Shown one piece after another: positions 1-10,787 of a stretch of 64,000 nt of DNA; position 1 is the first letter of the stretch; every line of letters begins with the position of its first letter. The stretch is from Armillaria gallica. Lineage: Eukaryota; Basidiomycota; Agaricomycetes; Agaricales; Physalacriaceae. The stretch lies in assembly GCA_037576215.1 (NCBI GenBank), contig JBANDB010000009.1, positions 1,736,001 to 1,800,000 of the forward strand, written 5' to 3'. The translations under genes were made by a program, and so were the position numbers. Under the pieces are notes generated by a model. That model saw only the letters and a program-made list of their open reading frames with translations. It made no database searches and was not told where the DNA came from.

Positions 1-933
1 AGCTTGTTATTTCGGGATGACCAAATGTTTTCTTCGAAGGCTATTTTACCCCAATCATCCTTTCCGGCATGGGGTTCAGCTTGTCTGAATCTTTGCTATT
101 GTCAGCACCTCCGATAGTCTTCGCGGTATAACATTTCCATTGCTTATACGTTCTTCTCACGCTAAGCGTTCTTTGTGTTAGGCTGTGTGCTCCTTCATCT
201 TTGCCTGGATATCGGACAAGGCAGGCCGTAGGGCCATTTTTATCGTCATGCAGAGTCTTCTGAACGTAGTTGGTCTCTTGCTGACTGGCTATGCCAATGG
301 TCAGGCAGCACGATACATTGGTTCCGTTACTTTCCCGTCTCTGCTTTGCTACGACTAATTGACATTTGTAACAGGCATATTTTTGTTCTCTGCAGGTTCC
401 TCAGGTTGTATGTCTGCTGTCATTTCCTACGTAAGTCATGATATGGATCTCTTGATACTTGATCTGAATGTCCCGCTCTCTGGCTAGAACGCGAACAATA
501 TCGCTGGACAAACAAAGGTGCCTAGATTTCCACTTCAGTGTTTACGGTCTCACGTTTTTGCTATGGCTTAGCGATCCGTCTGTTCCGCGCTTATCGTTTC
601 CTTCGGAGGCATTGGCGGGATTTTAGGAACCACAGTGTCGGTAAACTGCTACTGTATCGTATAACCTATCTGATATCACCGTGATGACAGATTCCGACAA
701 CAGGATTACCCAAGGTGAAAGCTTTCTCCACTCTACTAATAGAATTAGTGTCTGACACCGAAGTCGCAATTCTCTGCAGATACATCCCGGGAACATGGGC
801 AACAGTTGGAGCGCAGTTTTTGATGTTGACACTTTTAGCGCTTACCACAGCAACATATGCCCACCGCAACAAGCAGTCGGTTGCGCGCGGTGATATTCTG
901 GAGGGACGACCCGGTTTCCGATACATTCTATAA
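1..933 (+). CDS. MFS permease, Dal5/allantoate (anion:cation symporter) family, 3' part
   Basis: This is the C-terminal half of a multi-exon transporter cut by the left window edge. The exons read in order as a membrane segment ending in LSAPPIVFA, then CSFIFAWISDKAGRRAIF (the cytoplasmic loop with the D-K-x-G-R-R MFS signature), GYANGQAARYIG, FLFSAGSSGCMSAVISY, NANNIAGQTK, ALIVSFGGIGGILGTTV, FRQQDYPRYIPGTWA and a hydrophilic tail ending GRPGFRYIL and a stop at 931-933. At least six short introns (about 50-60 bp) separate these pieces, and all joins can be made in frame, so the gene looks intact. The N-A-N-N-x-x-G-Q and F-x-x-x-D-x-P-x-Y-x-P-G motifs are typical of fungal Dal5-like permeases for allantoate, vitamins or other organic anions. 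It should sit in the plasma membrane. The substrate cannot be told from sequence. Confidence 0.8.
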
Positions 934-2141
934 ATTTTGGAAACTGACTGCTCGTCCAAAAAAATGTTTCGACGTATAATCACCATGTGATAAGATGTAT
1001 ATTAGAGGCAATCGATAATTAAATTCTCTGATGACGGGTGTGCTTAAACCCGATGCAGTACGACTTCTCAAGGGTTTATAAACTAAGAGGCATGTGTTCA
1101 CGGTGAATGCTAGACGGGTCACACTTAAGCCAGTGCCTTGCTTCGCTCACACAAACATCTATGCATGCGCTTTTCTTTCCTGCACAGATCGTTATCCAAA
1201 ATAACGTCCCCGCATCCCTTTTAATGATATCCCTCCACTCGGGTCATGGGAACAATTGACTAGTTCTGACGTGTCCTACAAAAACGTTTCGAAGCCCAGG
1301 GCGACACTAAAGTTTAAACGTGGAATGGTTTTGGGGGACATCGAGAAGTCAAACTTTATCATAGCTAGTGCCTCTGTGGGATTCGGTCGCGTTCTCATGT
1401 TTACCGAATCCTGTTTGGTACCCCAAGTTGCCCCGGCATAAGTGACGGTGTTATGAAATTTTTGGGGATCTGAAACCTAAAGGAAAGAGTGATGTCAGAT
1501 ATCGTACCGTGCAACTAGTACAACCACTAATAAGGACGTACTCCACGCAAATCACCAAATCCCGAAGTTATTCCGACACCAAGTCAAGGTCTTGGAATAT
1601 GGTTGACACCGCTGACGCATAGAAACCGTGTTGAACGCGATTCTCGGATGCTTCTCAAGACCCACGTACCCTGTCTCATGGGAAGTGGACATACTTCAGA
1701 ACTCCCTTGTTGAGAAATCGGTGTCGGGGGGGATACAGCATCAGGTCCAAGAAAATATTTAAATGTCATAAACCATGCTAAACTGCGACGGTATCATTCA
1801 CAGGGTGGAAGGTAGAGATCGCCTTGATGTATTGGAGGCTTTGTAGGGTCAACCTGGAAGTCTGATTAGGACGGCCTTCGATGGAAATCATATCCAAGGA
1901 CAAGGGTAGCCGGGAAAGAATCATAGGGCGTCTCTTTATTCCTTCTGTGCCGCTGCGGGCTGTATCGATATCGCGGGCCATAGCCGGCCCAGTGACAGAG
2001 CATCAAGATGAACATGACTCAGAATACACACAAGTAACGCTGTCAGGCAAGCTTAGGCTGAGAGTTATATATTTTTAGTGACGGTACCTCCTGCTAAGCA
2101 GTTCATAGTTGTACCGCAACAAAGGTAGATCAAGACGCACA
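934..2141. other. Intergenic, no gene recognised
   Basis: This 1.2 kb stretch separates the convergent MFS permease and thioesterase genes. Only short open frames (60-70 codons) occur on either strand. None has recognisable motifs or splice-linked continuation. Confidence 0.5.
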
Positions 2142-2728
2142 CTACAGATTCGATCGCAGCGCATCGTAATAGAGCATTCTCAGACCTTTTTCTAAGCCTT
2201 TTTGTCCGCTTATCGGGGCGCTCTTCCGTGATTTTGACTCAACAAAAACGTGTGTATAGCCACCGACCGCGGCTGGATGTGGCTTGGATTCCTCGAAAAT
2301 ACCAACCTCATACGCGACGGAGCTCCGTCCCATACTGTTGACCCGAAGACCAAGCTCCAGTACTTGGGGGAAGGAGAGCGGGGAAAAGAACTAGAAGCAC
2401 GGTATGTTGAGACGTCAATGATACTAGGCAGCAGGCAGCAACAAACCTGGCAAGCCGAAGATACAACAAGCCCAATAAGAGGAGATTCCGCGGGGTTGAT
2501 ACCACAGCGATTGATGAGGTAGTCGTTGATTATGGAGTCAAAGAGGTGGTAATATACCGAGTTGTTGATGTGAGAATACTGGTCATTGTCGCTCCTGCAG
2601 TAAGACATTTAGATATTACAAACTTCTGTGTCAACCGCTAACACGCACCATCGAGTCCTATACGTCAAGAAGTAAACATAATCTGATTTCTTTCTGTTCT
2701 TAAGGGATTCATTAAGATTCGACGACAT
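2142..2728 (-). CDS. Hotdog-fold acyl-CoA thioesterase (4HBT family)
   Basis: Three exons (2728-2649, 2594-2447, 2390-2142) join in frame to a 158-residue protein with ATG at 2728. Introns are 54 and 56 bp with consensus ends. The core TRWSDNDQYSHINNSVYYH holds the Asp-x-x-x-H-x-N-N-x-x-Y-Y catalytic loop of 4-hydroxybenzoyl-CoA thioesterase-like hotdog enzymes. It is followed by INDYLI, IGLVVSSACQ, FFSPLSFPQVLELGLRV and SSVAYEVGIFEE, the beta strands of the sheet, and finally GGYTHVFV. The length matches small fungal members of the family. Such enzymes hydrolyse acyl-CoA thioesters; the natural acyl group is unknown. No clear targeting signal is seen. The gene stands alone, tail-to-tail with the MFS permease. 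Confidence 0.88.
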
Positions 2729-3860
2729 TTCTGTGAGGACGACAACACTGCAGGTCCAATCCTGTACTTTGTAGCCAGTGACTCTGATATTATCACTGAT
2801 AGTGAGGAGTAATGCAGGACTGACTGAATATCACTCGTCGCGTCTTGGGATGAACACCGCACAAACACCGACATCGACGGAGCAAGGAATGGAAATCCGG
2901 GCCGGAATGCTCCGGCCGTTTCTTCCAGTTCTTCCACAAGCTTTGTCTATGTATACTGCTATCTGGTGCCAGTGAACTGGCTCCTGTCAACCAACTTGGC
3001 GACAAACAACTGGTATCTACCTGCTCTCAACTAAACTGACGAGGCTGCAGTGAAAATACAATCAATGGCACGTGGACACATATTAGGTGCACATTTCGCT
3101 GAACGGCGAAGCGTCTTGTACCGAGCCAGCAATCGCTTGGTGACTGCTCAGCCCTAGAGTATCTGCAGGGTTTGATATTGTTTGTATATGGTTGAGGGAA
3201 TCCAAGGCAGCATCTTACGACGGTGAGCATTGCAATATGCGTACGAACCTTCTTCTTGCTCAGGTAGTCGTCTGACTACCTATATCTCAGGAAACTGTTT
3301 ACTTCTACAGCCTAGGTTTACGGAGTCGTCATTGAGGATGCCAGTAAAGATTCGTGAGCGCATCTCTATATTTCTGTTGCAAGTAACTACTGACTGCTAG
3401 TTAAGTGCAGATACCGCCACGGCTAAAAGATCTGATACTGATAGCCCATCGACATTGCGTTCGTCCGACTCCGATGTCTGCACGGTCCTTGTTCGGAAAG
3501 ACCGTGCACTACATGATGACTGAACATTGTCGATTCGAAGTTGCTCTCCCCATAGACGACCAATGTGGATTCACTTCATCTGAGTTGTCTCAATCACACG
3601 AGCGACATGTTCCGTGCGGGTCTATACTTCATGTATTCGCCTTCGACCTCCCTCCGCCTTATCACTATGACTCTGCTTTGTGGAATGCGTCTTGTCAATC
3701 ACACTCCATTCCACGGTCGATGCAAGATCGGCGGGTATATTACCAATCACAGTTCTGGAAAACCACCTTATGCATCTGTATCAAGGACCACTACTGTAGT
3801 TTCTTGTTCGGGCCTCTCGCTGGCCAAAGCATCGCTCCAGTGCCGATGTCAGTGGGAAGT
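2729..3860. other. No recognisable gene; possible 5' part of relic C
   Basis: Between the thioesterase start and the first clear homology of relic C (about 3870) there are overlapping open frames on the plus strand. The longest begins at 3405. None resembles a known family. By analogy with genes A, B and D, the first exon of relic C would start near 3650. No N-terminal hydrophobic segment or TATA-ATG spacing like theirs was found, so any 5' end has decayed or been replaced. Confidence 0.35.
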
Positions 3861-3869
3861 GGGAAGCAC

Positions 3870-5275
3870 CACCTTTCCTCGCGGATCACACTGGCTGACA
3901 CTCCCGCTCTAGGTGTGGTCACCAACATCGTCGAAATCATCGTAGACGGCATCATTCCAGACGCAAAGGATGTCGTATCCCTTGTCGAGCCGGCAATGTT
4001 CACGCCGACTGCGACGACAGACATCCAGAGTCCGTCTAATCACCAAATCGTCCCAAGTCGTGCGGTTGCACCCTGGGAACGGTGACAGTGATAGTGGTGT
4101 CAGCAATCATCGTACTACTGGTGGTCTCTGTGTTGGTGATCAGATGAACGTCTCGGTCATCGGGTGGTCCCTTTGCTGCCTCTATTCCGGTATTTCGCTA
4201 ACCATCCTCCCTCGTTAAGGCTCGCTCAAATTCTTGGGATGGTTTCTTCGACCTGCCTGCCCATCTATTTCTCTTGGGAATGACCATCGCTTGTGGTCTC
4301 TTCGTAGTGCAAGACCTCGACTCCAATGAACCTCTCTCCACCCTCAACCTCGTCTTGCCTCAAGACTGCTTCCTCCACCGGATCAATGACACAGTTTGGA
4401 CGATGGTAAGGATTTGATCCGGTGGAGGAAGCAGTCTTGAGACAAGGTTATGGAGACAGATACAGATATGCCCATGGTGGATCACGCGATCCTCAGTCTG
4501 TACGACACGATCCCTGAGCAGAACTCGATAACGCGGATGCTTATTGAGGACATGGTGTTGGAGTATGATGCTTCGAATTTCATCGGTTCCGCAATTCTCA
4601 GCGGTGAGCCTGGATGTAAGTACCATGCCGAATATGTGTACCACGGTCACTTACTCTCGCGTTTTCAGGATTTACGGGCAATAGCACACGCAATGTTGTT
4701 CCCATCTGTTGATAATCTCGCCCAGGTCATCAAATTCAAGAAATCGCCCCAAGCAGTGAGCTTCTGATTGCTTTCTATGACGAATGCGGTATGGCTTGTA
4801 GACAACGACCCTTTCATCGTTGTTGTTATCCGGAACGGAGCTTCGGCCTGTTTCCCTGAAAGGCGCTCCACTTCGAGCTCGCCTCGAGTCCTGTTCTCGA
4901 GCGCCAATACTGGCGCCGAATACCTGTCAAGCGCGGATGAGACATTAGTGAGCACCTTCCGCTGCTCCCTGCTGCACCTGCTAACAATTCATGTTATGTA
5001 GATCTATGGGCCGCTCTCCATTTGCATTCCTGCAGAACCCTGTCCTACGGCTGGTTCTTTTTCTCAGCCCTGTCCTTTGACGATCATGAGGTCGAGGATT
5101 CATTTCGGACGACGGCAGGGGTATCTATAGTCCTCGCCATTCCGCATTCCAGTAGCCTCCTGGCGGAGCAGGACTTCTGTTTCCCCAGGCTGATTGCACT
5201 GGCGCACTGTCCCCGTCCTGGGTCTAGACTAGTGCTCGCAATCCAACCAGCCAAAAGAAATTCTAGGCATTTACT
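3870..5275 (+). pseudogene. Relic C: decayed copy of the gene A/B family
   Basis: The stretch VVTNIVEIIVDGIIPDAKDV followed by VVSLVEPAMFTPTATT (about 3915-4020) aligns without gaps to gene B residues VVTDTVDTIVETVAPGPKEI and SSVEPVSFTSTA. A second match, LVKARSNSWDGFF (about 4212-4250), aligns with B's LVARSNPWDRFF and is again followed by a hydrophobic segment. These matches lie in different frames: the first frame stops at 4083-4085 and a hydrophobic stretch at 4085-4145 lies in another frame. At least two frame breaks are therefore needed. A large inverted repeat spans the end of the presumed first exon. Later open frames to about 5275 may be remnants of the small downstream exons but could not be aligned. 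The relic is followed by the same 3' flank as A and B. Confidence 0.6.
4354..4446. repeat. Inverted repeat, perfect 28-bp arms
   Basis: Arms at 4359-4386 and 4414-4441 are exact reverse complements with a 27-nt loop. After one mismatched pair the complementarity continues for four more bases (4354-4357 and 4443-4446). It spans the predicted end of the first exon of relic C and a GTAAGG donor-like site at 4406. Such a perfect hairpin is unexpected in coding sequence. Confidence 0.9.
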
Positions 5276-5990
5276 ACGTTGCCGCGTTGGGATCTAGGGG
5301 ACGATCAGCGGTACATCGCGGCCGACGGACTTCGTGTATGTAGCTGAAATCGGAGGGGGACTGTTTCGCTGATGGGATCATTAGTCCTTCTATCCCTTGC
5401 TGAATGACGAACCCTGGAGATAAGGGTGGTTCACCGGTCATCGCCGTTCTCTGAGGGGCCTCTGAGGAAACTCCGACTGCCAACGGGTAGTCGACGAGCT
5501 CTGTTCCCCTGTATCCCATTCCTTCGGTACATGACAGATTATTGCATCCTTCGACATCCTCGTCGACATCTGCGTCTTCCCAGTTTTTCAGTCTCGCCAT
5601 CATCATTGACACGGATGCTCATCGCTTCCGAATCCTCTGAACTTCATCTTTGTTTTCAACGTGCATATTTCTCTGTCAACATCATGCACTCCTTTGGTCC
5701 GTTATTATCCATCTCTGTTATTCCTATGCTTTTGGACTGCCATATCTATTGGTGTTTAACTTCAGCTTATCATCATCACCTTTCATAACTTCACTACCCA
5801 TATCCCCCATTTCTTTTGATTCCTTAGATTTCAGGCTCTGGGTCAAAATTATGTTCTCATGAATTTGCATATCTCTTGTTCAAGGACATCCTACCATTGT
5901 TACTACTTAACATCCCTCTATCCCATTTCTCTTCACATTTCTTGGATTTTCTTTGGGTGTCTATACATTATGTAGGCTCTTGGAACTTCT
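5275..5990 (+). repeat. Family 3' flank, copy behind relic C
   Basis: The sequence beginning GCCGCGTTGGGATCTAGG at about 5279 matches the segments downstream of gene A (from about 17431) and gene B (from about 54425 on the minus strand). Shared landmarks are the GACGATC-GCGGT block, the GGGTAGTCGACGAG block (near 5484), the ATCCTTCGACATCCTCGTCG block (near 5545) and a pyrimidine-rich tail with TGCATATTTCTC (near 5660). The tail runs to about 5960, where TTGGATTTTCTTTGGGTG again matches A and B. No long open frame is conserved, so it behaves as non-coding flank rather than an exon. Confidence 0.75.
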
Positions 5991-6945
5991 ACCAACTTGT
6001 GAATTGCAGTAGGTGGCTGCATTGGGTTCGATTGAATGCTTAGCACTGAGCCTCGAGTAAGTACTTAAACATTCATCATTTCCTGCCTTCACCTGGCTCA
6101 ATGGCCTGGAGTGATACTGGTGAGCTTTTTGATGATATTTGAGCATTACCTGACAGTCATCCCATACTACATGCAATAATAATGGATGAGCTGTAGAATC
6201 TGAACACTTAGTGGCATCGTTGAAGCCCAGGCTCTGCTTGGAATCAGATTTCAGGATTTCAAGACACTCCATCAAGGATGGATGCCTTTGTATACATGCA
6301 ATCAGTAGGATGCCAACAAGTATGGTTTTACATACCTTCATTGACTGTTGGACATTTCATCTTTGGGGATTGAGATTGTCATGTAGTTTTTGGAACCCTT
6401 CTGTGAATGAACAGGTGCATTATAGACTTCAGGGAACAATCATGGAAAGGGAGGCCCTATGATCCTGGAACTACCACTCTTTGTTTTTTGCAAGGAAAGA
6501 CATTCAATTTATTGTGTGTGTCAGAGCTGGTGAGATGGAACTTGTATGACAGAGAGCTATCACACACATTTACTTCTCAATACCATTACTAAAAGAAGGG
6601 ACAGTTCCAACCTATATGTCACCATTAAGGAGCTCTTGTAATGATTACAGTTAACTATCTCACAATGCATATGATCAGGAGTGGATCATGCTGCTTTGCT
6701 CTCATACCCTCTATGATTTGTGTGTCCCAATCATATGCATTGTGAGGTAGTTAACTGTATATTGAGCCAACAAGTATTGGATTCTTGTCTTATCTGGAGA
6801 GCTTTCTTGTCTAATCAGCCTGCTTGATTACATGTTCACTCAACTTCCAGGTTCTCAGTCTGAGGAAGCTAAGGAAAGGAAGTGCTTAGTGTGGCTTGGA
6901 GATTCTATTCGGTATATATAAACCTCGATGTCTAAGGCCACCTAA
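5990..6945. other. AT-rich tract without recognisable gene
   Basis: This tract is visibly richer in A and T than its surroundings. It carries a minus-strand open frame of 126 codons (5961-6341) with no recognised motif. It ends shortly before the tRNA gene and contains the inverted repeat at 6647-6758. It may be a degraded mobile element, but no transposase, reverse transcriptase or terminal repeat was recognised. Confidence 0.4.
6647..6758. repeat. Inverted repeat, 29-bp arms (MITE-like)
   Basis: Arms at 6647-6675 and 6730-6758 are reverse complements with a single mismatch and enclose a 54-nt spacer. The whole element is 112 bp and lies in AT-rich DNA about 190 bp upstream of a tRNA gene. 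No clear target-site duplication is visible at its borders. Confidence 0.85.
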
Positions 6946-7067
6946 GCTGGGATGGCCGAGTCGTTAAGGCGAGTGATTTGAATTTCTTACGTAATCACGC
7001 GGTTATTACGTAATCCTCAAATATCACTTGGTGTTTCACCGCGTAGGTTCAAATCCTGCTTCCAGCG
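6946..7067 (+). tRNA. tRNA-Ser (UGA), with intron
   Basis: The acceptor stem GCTGGGA pairs with TTCCAGC, with discriminator G at 7067. The D-arm region TGGCCGAGTCGTTAAGGC is typical of serine tRNAs. The anticodon stem AGTGA/TCACT encloses TT-TGA-A, giving anticodon UGA. A long variable arm (GGTG-TTTC-ACC) marks a type II tRNA. The T arm is GTAGG-TTCAAAT-CCTGC. An intron of about 40 nt follows position 37 and contains TTACGTAAT twice. CCA is not encoded, as expected for a nuclear tRNA. Confidence 0.93.
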
Positions 7068-7069
7068 TC

Positions 7070-7078
7070 TTTTTTTTT
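7070..7078 (+). terminator. RNA polymerase III terminator
   Basis: A run of T residues (TTTTTTTTT, after GTC) begins three bases after the tRNA 3' end, as expected for Pol III termination. Confidence 0.8.
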
Positions 7079-7438
7079 CTTCTATTTTTGCTTGTTCCTG
7101 GAAGGCTCTAGATGTGCCTTTTCGAGTCTTCGGATCCTCGACCCTGACTGGTGGTCACTGGGCCGAGTACGAGACTTGGAGCCTGATGCACCTAGGCATT
7201 TCTTAACAAAGGCGGACCGGAAGCCGTATTGATTTTAGGATTGTGTTCAGGAGCTTCTACTCGGCCATCGTTTTCTTTACGTTTTGGTATTCCGTCATTG
7301 TTTCGGACATTACATGTCTTCCTGATACCCCGCATCCAGTAAAGGAAATCAAGGGCCGGGAGCGTAACTTACTATCCCGGCCCTGACTTTCTTCAATGAA
7401 TACCAACAAGTCCAAACATCTCTTTCTTTCCGCCCACC

Positions 7439-8082
7439 ATGACCGAGTACGATTTCAGTCCAGCTGCGATTCACCAATTCGAAGAAAAGCAGCGCAGCAT
7501 ACACAGATGGGTCAGCGAGACCAAAAAACATTCCCCATCTAATCCGTTTGTCCCGGAGCTCCCTCAGCGGGCACAGACATTCAATGTCGTGCGACCACCA
7601 CCACCGGAGCGACGGGTATCATCGTCTTCATCGCGTCCTACATCGAGTTCCCGACCGAAACACACTAGATCGAGAACAGAAGCATATGCCCCAAAGTCTT
7701 CTCATAGTCATTCCCGACAGCGACAACAACCTTTACGGTCCACCACAACCCCCGTGTACCCCACGCGACCCCCAGTTTACCAGCAACAGTCGATGCCGCA
7801 GTACCCGGCTAACTATTACTATATGCATCCCCAGAGGGGTCAGATGACAACAGTACGTCTTCTTCTCTGTTACCCCAGGCCACTCACCGTTAATTCTTAC
7901 AGACACCCTACCAGCCCCAGCAACCCCAATACCCGTATCCTGTCCAGCCATACTCCGCTCCTCCAAAGAAGGGCGTTTTCTCCCGACTTGTAAACTTTGT
8001 GAGCGGAAAAACCCCCAATTCTCCTCCCACTCGCCAGCCAAGCCGGCATTCGAACAAGAAGAGGCGAGGGTATACCTACTAG
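7439..8082 (+). CDS. Small basic Ser/Pro/Gln-rich protein, unknown
   Basis: Two exons (7439-7852 and 7903-8082) with a 50-bp intron give 197 residues. The ATG follows CCCACC. After MTEYDFSPAAIHQFEEKQRS, which may be a short helix, the protein is low-complexity: PPPPERR and SSSSSRPTSSSRP, then a Tyr/Gln/Pro-rich stretch (QYPANYYYMHP, PYQPQQPQYPYPVQPY). The C-terminus is basic and contains KKGVFSRLVNFVSGK and ends KKRRGYTY. It is probably disordered, and its helical ends could bind a membrane or a partner protein. I do not recognise a family. The splice join keeps frame and composition, which supports a real gene. Confidence 0.6.
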
Positions 8083-9407
8083 TAGGTACCACAGTCTTTG
8101 GTTCACGATCGTCGTGATCGATCGTTCTCTCTTGCAGAACCGCCTTTTCGCCGCCATATTGACATTCATTACTGCCGCGAATGTGTGAACTCCACACCGT
8201 AATCCATCACGAAGCCAAAACGACTTTCATAATATCGCATGCACACGACTCTACGTACACAGTTTACGATTCACGCCATCGTCACGGAGGATATACCCAC
8301 TCATCATGATATACTCGTAGACTTTTACCAGTTTTAATGCGATATGTTTACATCACTGAGGATTTTTATCGAGGGGCACGTTACACAATCTTTCGCGCCC
8401 CCTCCACGCTGACTATTGCGTCATAGATCTGAGCGAGGCCCTGTGACCTTGTCCAGGGCAACGCGTGGTTGCAACGTTTCGTGTCACCACACCGACTACA
8501 GTAGCGCGTAGTGCCGTTGTGGCTGGATCGATGAAACACGCATCTCAGGCCTCAGGAGCCAGACACGCCTCGAGGCTTGCTACAACTACTGGGAAAATCT
8601 TGAACCATGACTAGAGCTCTCTCTTGGCCCCATGTACCAACTTTGAGCTGCGGCCGGACTTTGGAAGGGTCTGGCACTCCCACGATTTCAGATCATCCCT
8701 GACAATTGTAACATCCGGAGAGAATAAGGAATCCTCAAATCATTCCGTTACCGGTCTTCATTTTTGGCACCACCGCACCACCCGAACTCCACGATGGTAT
8801 GGGGATCGCGTTATTTTGGGGGTGATTGTGATGAAGGTGAGTCAGGAAGAGCAAGCTTTTGTGTTGAGCTCTCATGCGGGTCATAAGATGCGGAGACGTA
8901 TCCTGATTATCTCCATGCATTCGCAATGTTTCATTGGCTAAAAGACGTGATCTGGCTTCGCGAGGCGCCTCAAAAATCAGGATCCTTGAGGTCCGAAACC
9001 CAATATCCTTCTAACGGGGCTCATTCATTACAGGTCGACCGAAACTGATCAACGCCGTCCAGCAAAAATCACAACATCGATTAGCTTCTAACGGATGTAA
9101 GTGATTCATTTCTTCCAGACGCCTGTCGTTTAAGGTCATAAATCCAATTGCCTGTATAGCAATGACAAGTCCGCGTGCCACTTCTTCCGACGCGAACCTT
9201 TTGTCGACGTCATAGAAATAGCCATAAACAGTGATGAATTTCTTCACAGTATACAAGTACAGAAACGGAGGTAAAGGCTTGTGAACGCAGTCAACTACAT
9301 GAAGAAGATGCCTTGGATCGTAAGTATCGTGTAACTAAAGGAGAAGGATGCTCAGCAAACGTGTGTGTGAGCGCGCATCATCTATCCCCTACATATCAAT
9401 CGATAAT
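8083..9407. other. Intergenic, no gene recognised
   Basis: This region lies between two convergent genes. The short open frames (up to 105 codons, for example 8624-8941) carry no recognised motifs and no splice-linked continuation. A small palindrome-rich spot (GATCGTCGTGATCGATCG) lies near 8107. Confidence 0.4.
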
Positions 9408-10787
9408 CTAGTCAACACGGGTCTCCGTGGGTAGCTTTTCAGTATCATTCGCCCGTCGAGAAAAGTCCGAGCTGAAAAGATACCATCCGTTGGTGGTGGG
9501 AGGATCAACACGAACGCCAGCTGATACATCTGATATTGACTCCGTATCGATGTCAGAATCGACATCGGAGAACATGTCAAAGTCGGAGGCCACTCGACTA
9601 GTACTGAATGAGGAAGAAAAATCAAGGGTCGGAAGGATGAACGATCCAGTTGGTTCTTCAAATTGAGGAGGCCTCTCCATTTGATCCTCATACTCTCCTG
9701 ATATGCCCGAGAGAATGGAAGAGGTATCAGAAAATGCGTCGTCATCGTCCTCTTCCGGTATCGTTCGCAATTCTTCCAGCGCGCACCACCCGCTTCCACT
9801 TTCCCCGATGATACTCCTTACTTCCGCTTTAGTCCAGCCGACAAACTCGACTTTGAGAATGGTGCAGGCACCATTGGCGTCGGCGCGGGTAGCGTACGCA
9901 GAGCATTGTACGCCCCGCTCCCAGACATTCGCCGCGTCAAGTCGGTGGAATAGGGACGAAACTCGCAAAGAATGAAGTTCGTGAGAGGTATGAATGGACG
10001 CCAGCTTCGGTAATGGAAGGAGTGATTGATGAGAGGGCGTATCTGGAGGGAGAGGGGTACGCTCAGTAGGGGTAGGTGCGAGGGGGATAAGGAGAGAAGT
10101 TGTAATTCCGTTGCTTGGAGGAGCGGGGAAGTAGTGCTCGATCTCGGCATCGACAGTAGGTTCTGAAGTAGGGGCAGAAGGCAAGACAATGTTGTTCTCC
10201 TTAACCTTCAAGGAGAGCTTTCCCCCGGCTTTCTTCTTGTCGTGCTTGATAGACTTCTTCATTGCCTCCCTTTCCTTCCTCATCTTAATCTCCCAGTCGA
10301 CCTCGCAGAACGCACGACCTGTTACAGGTACGTTCTGTGCAAAGTTTTCAAACAGAACACGGCCTGAGGAAAAGTTCCTTGCTGTCCCGAGACCGACTTG
10401 AGTGACGGTTCGAGGTACAACCGGGCCGCGGGGGATAAAGTGGTGCTGCAGAGGTCTAGCTAGAGTGTATCGAACAGAGTGCGACATGCGCTGCTGAATA
10501 GATGGAATGCGCCCCGGTAGTCCTCCATGGATAGACTGAGCCACTGACGACGCTCGACGAACACCTAATCCTGGTGCAGTAAGATGACCATAGAATCGGG
10601 ATGCAATTTGTTTGGCGGTGGATAGTATTCGCCGCGCTGCATTTCCAGTAGACGAGGTGCCGGCAGGTAACAAGCTTGGGTGCGCAGAAACATGAATGGA
10701 TCTAGTTGCCGCCGTCCGTATTTTTGGAACGACGAAGGCGGAGATATCGCGGGTTGCAGCCCGCGCTCCGTGAGACGCTATCTGCAT
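9408..10787 (-). CDS. Unrecognised 459-residue protein, possibly mitochondrial
   Basis: This is one uninterrupted open frame of 459 codons, unusual in this intron-rich neighbourhood. The N-terminus (MQIASHGARAATRDISAFVV) and the following 130 residues are rich in Arg, Ser and Ala and nearly free of acidic residues, as in mitochondrial targeting sequences. A lysine-rich segment follows (KMRKEREAMKKSIKHDKKK, residues about 185-205), then a proline-rich linker. A folded-looking middle (about 270-345) contains HELHSLRVSSLFHRLD and FVGWTKAEVRSIIG. The C-terminal 110 residues are acidic and Ser-rich (EEDDDDAFSDTSS, DSDIDTES). I do not recognise a family. An ATG upstream near 10920 is followed quickly by a stop, so 10787 is the likely start. 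Confidence 0.7.
   Translation of the reverse strand: MQIASHGARAATRDISAFVVPKIRTAATRSIHVSAHPSLLPAGTSSTGNAARRILSTAKQIASRFYGHLTAPGLGVRRASSVAQSIHGGLPGRIPSIQQRMSHSVRYTLARPLQHHFIPRGPVVPRTVTQVGLGTARNFSSGRVLFENFAQNVPVTGRAFCEVDWEIKMRKEREAMKKSIKHDKKKAGGKLSLKVKENNIVLPSAPTSEPTVDAEIEHYFPAPPSNGITTSLLIPLAPTPTERTPLPPDTPSHQSLLPLPKLASIHTSHELHSLRVSSLFHRLDAANVWERGVQCSAYATRADANGACTILKVEFVGWTKAEVRSIIGESGSGWCALEELRTIPEEDDDDAFSDTSSILSGISGEYEDQMERPPQFEEPTGSFILPTLDFSSSFSTSRVASDFDMFSDVDSDIDTESISDVSAGVRVDPPTTNGWYLFSSDFSRRANDTEKLPTETRVD

Noticed and set aside
4354..4446. Factor-independent transcription terminator
   Set aside because: The genome is fungal, there is no U-run after the stem, and the hairpin lies inside a gene relic.
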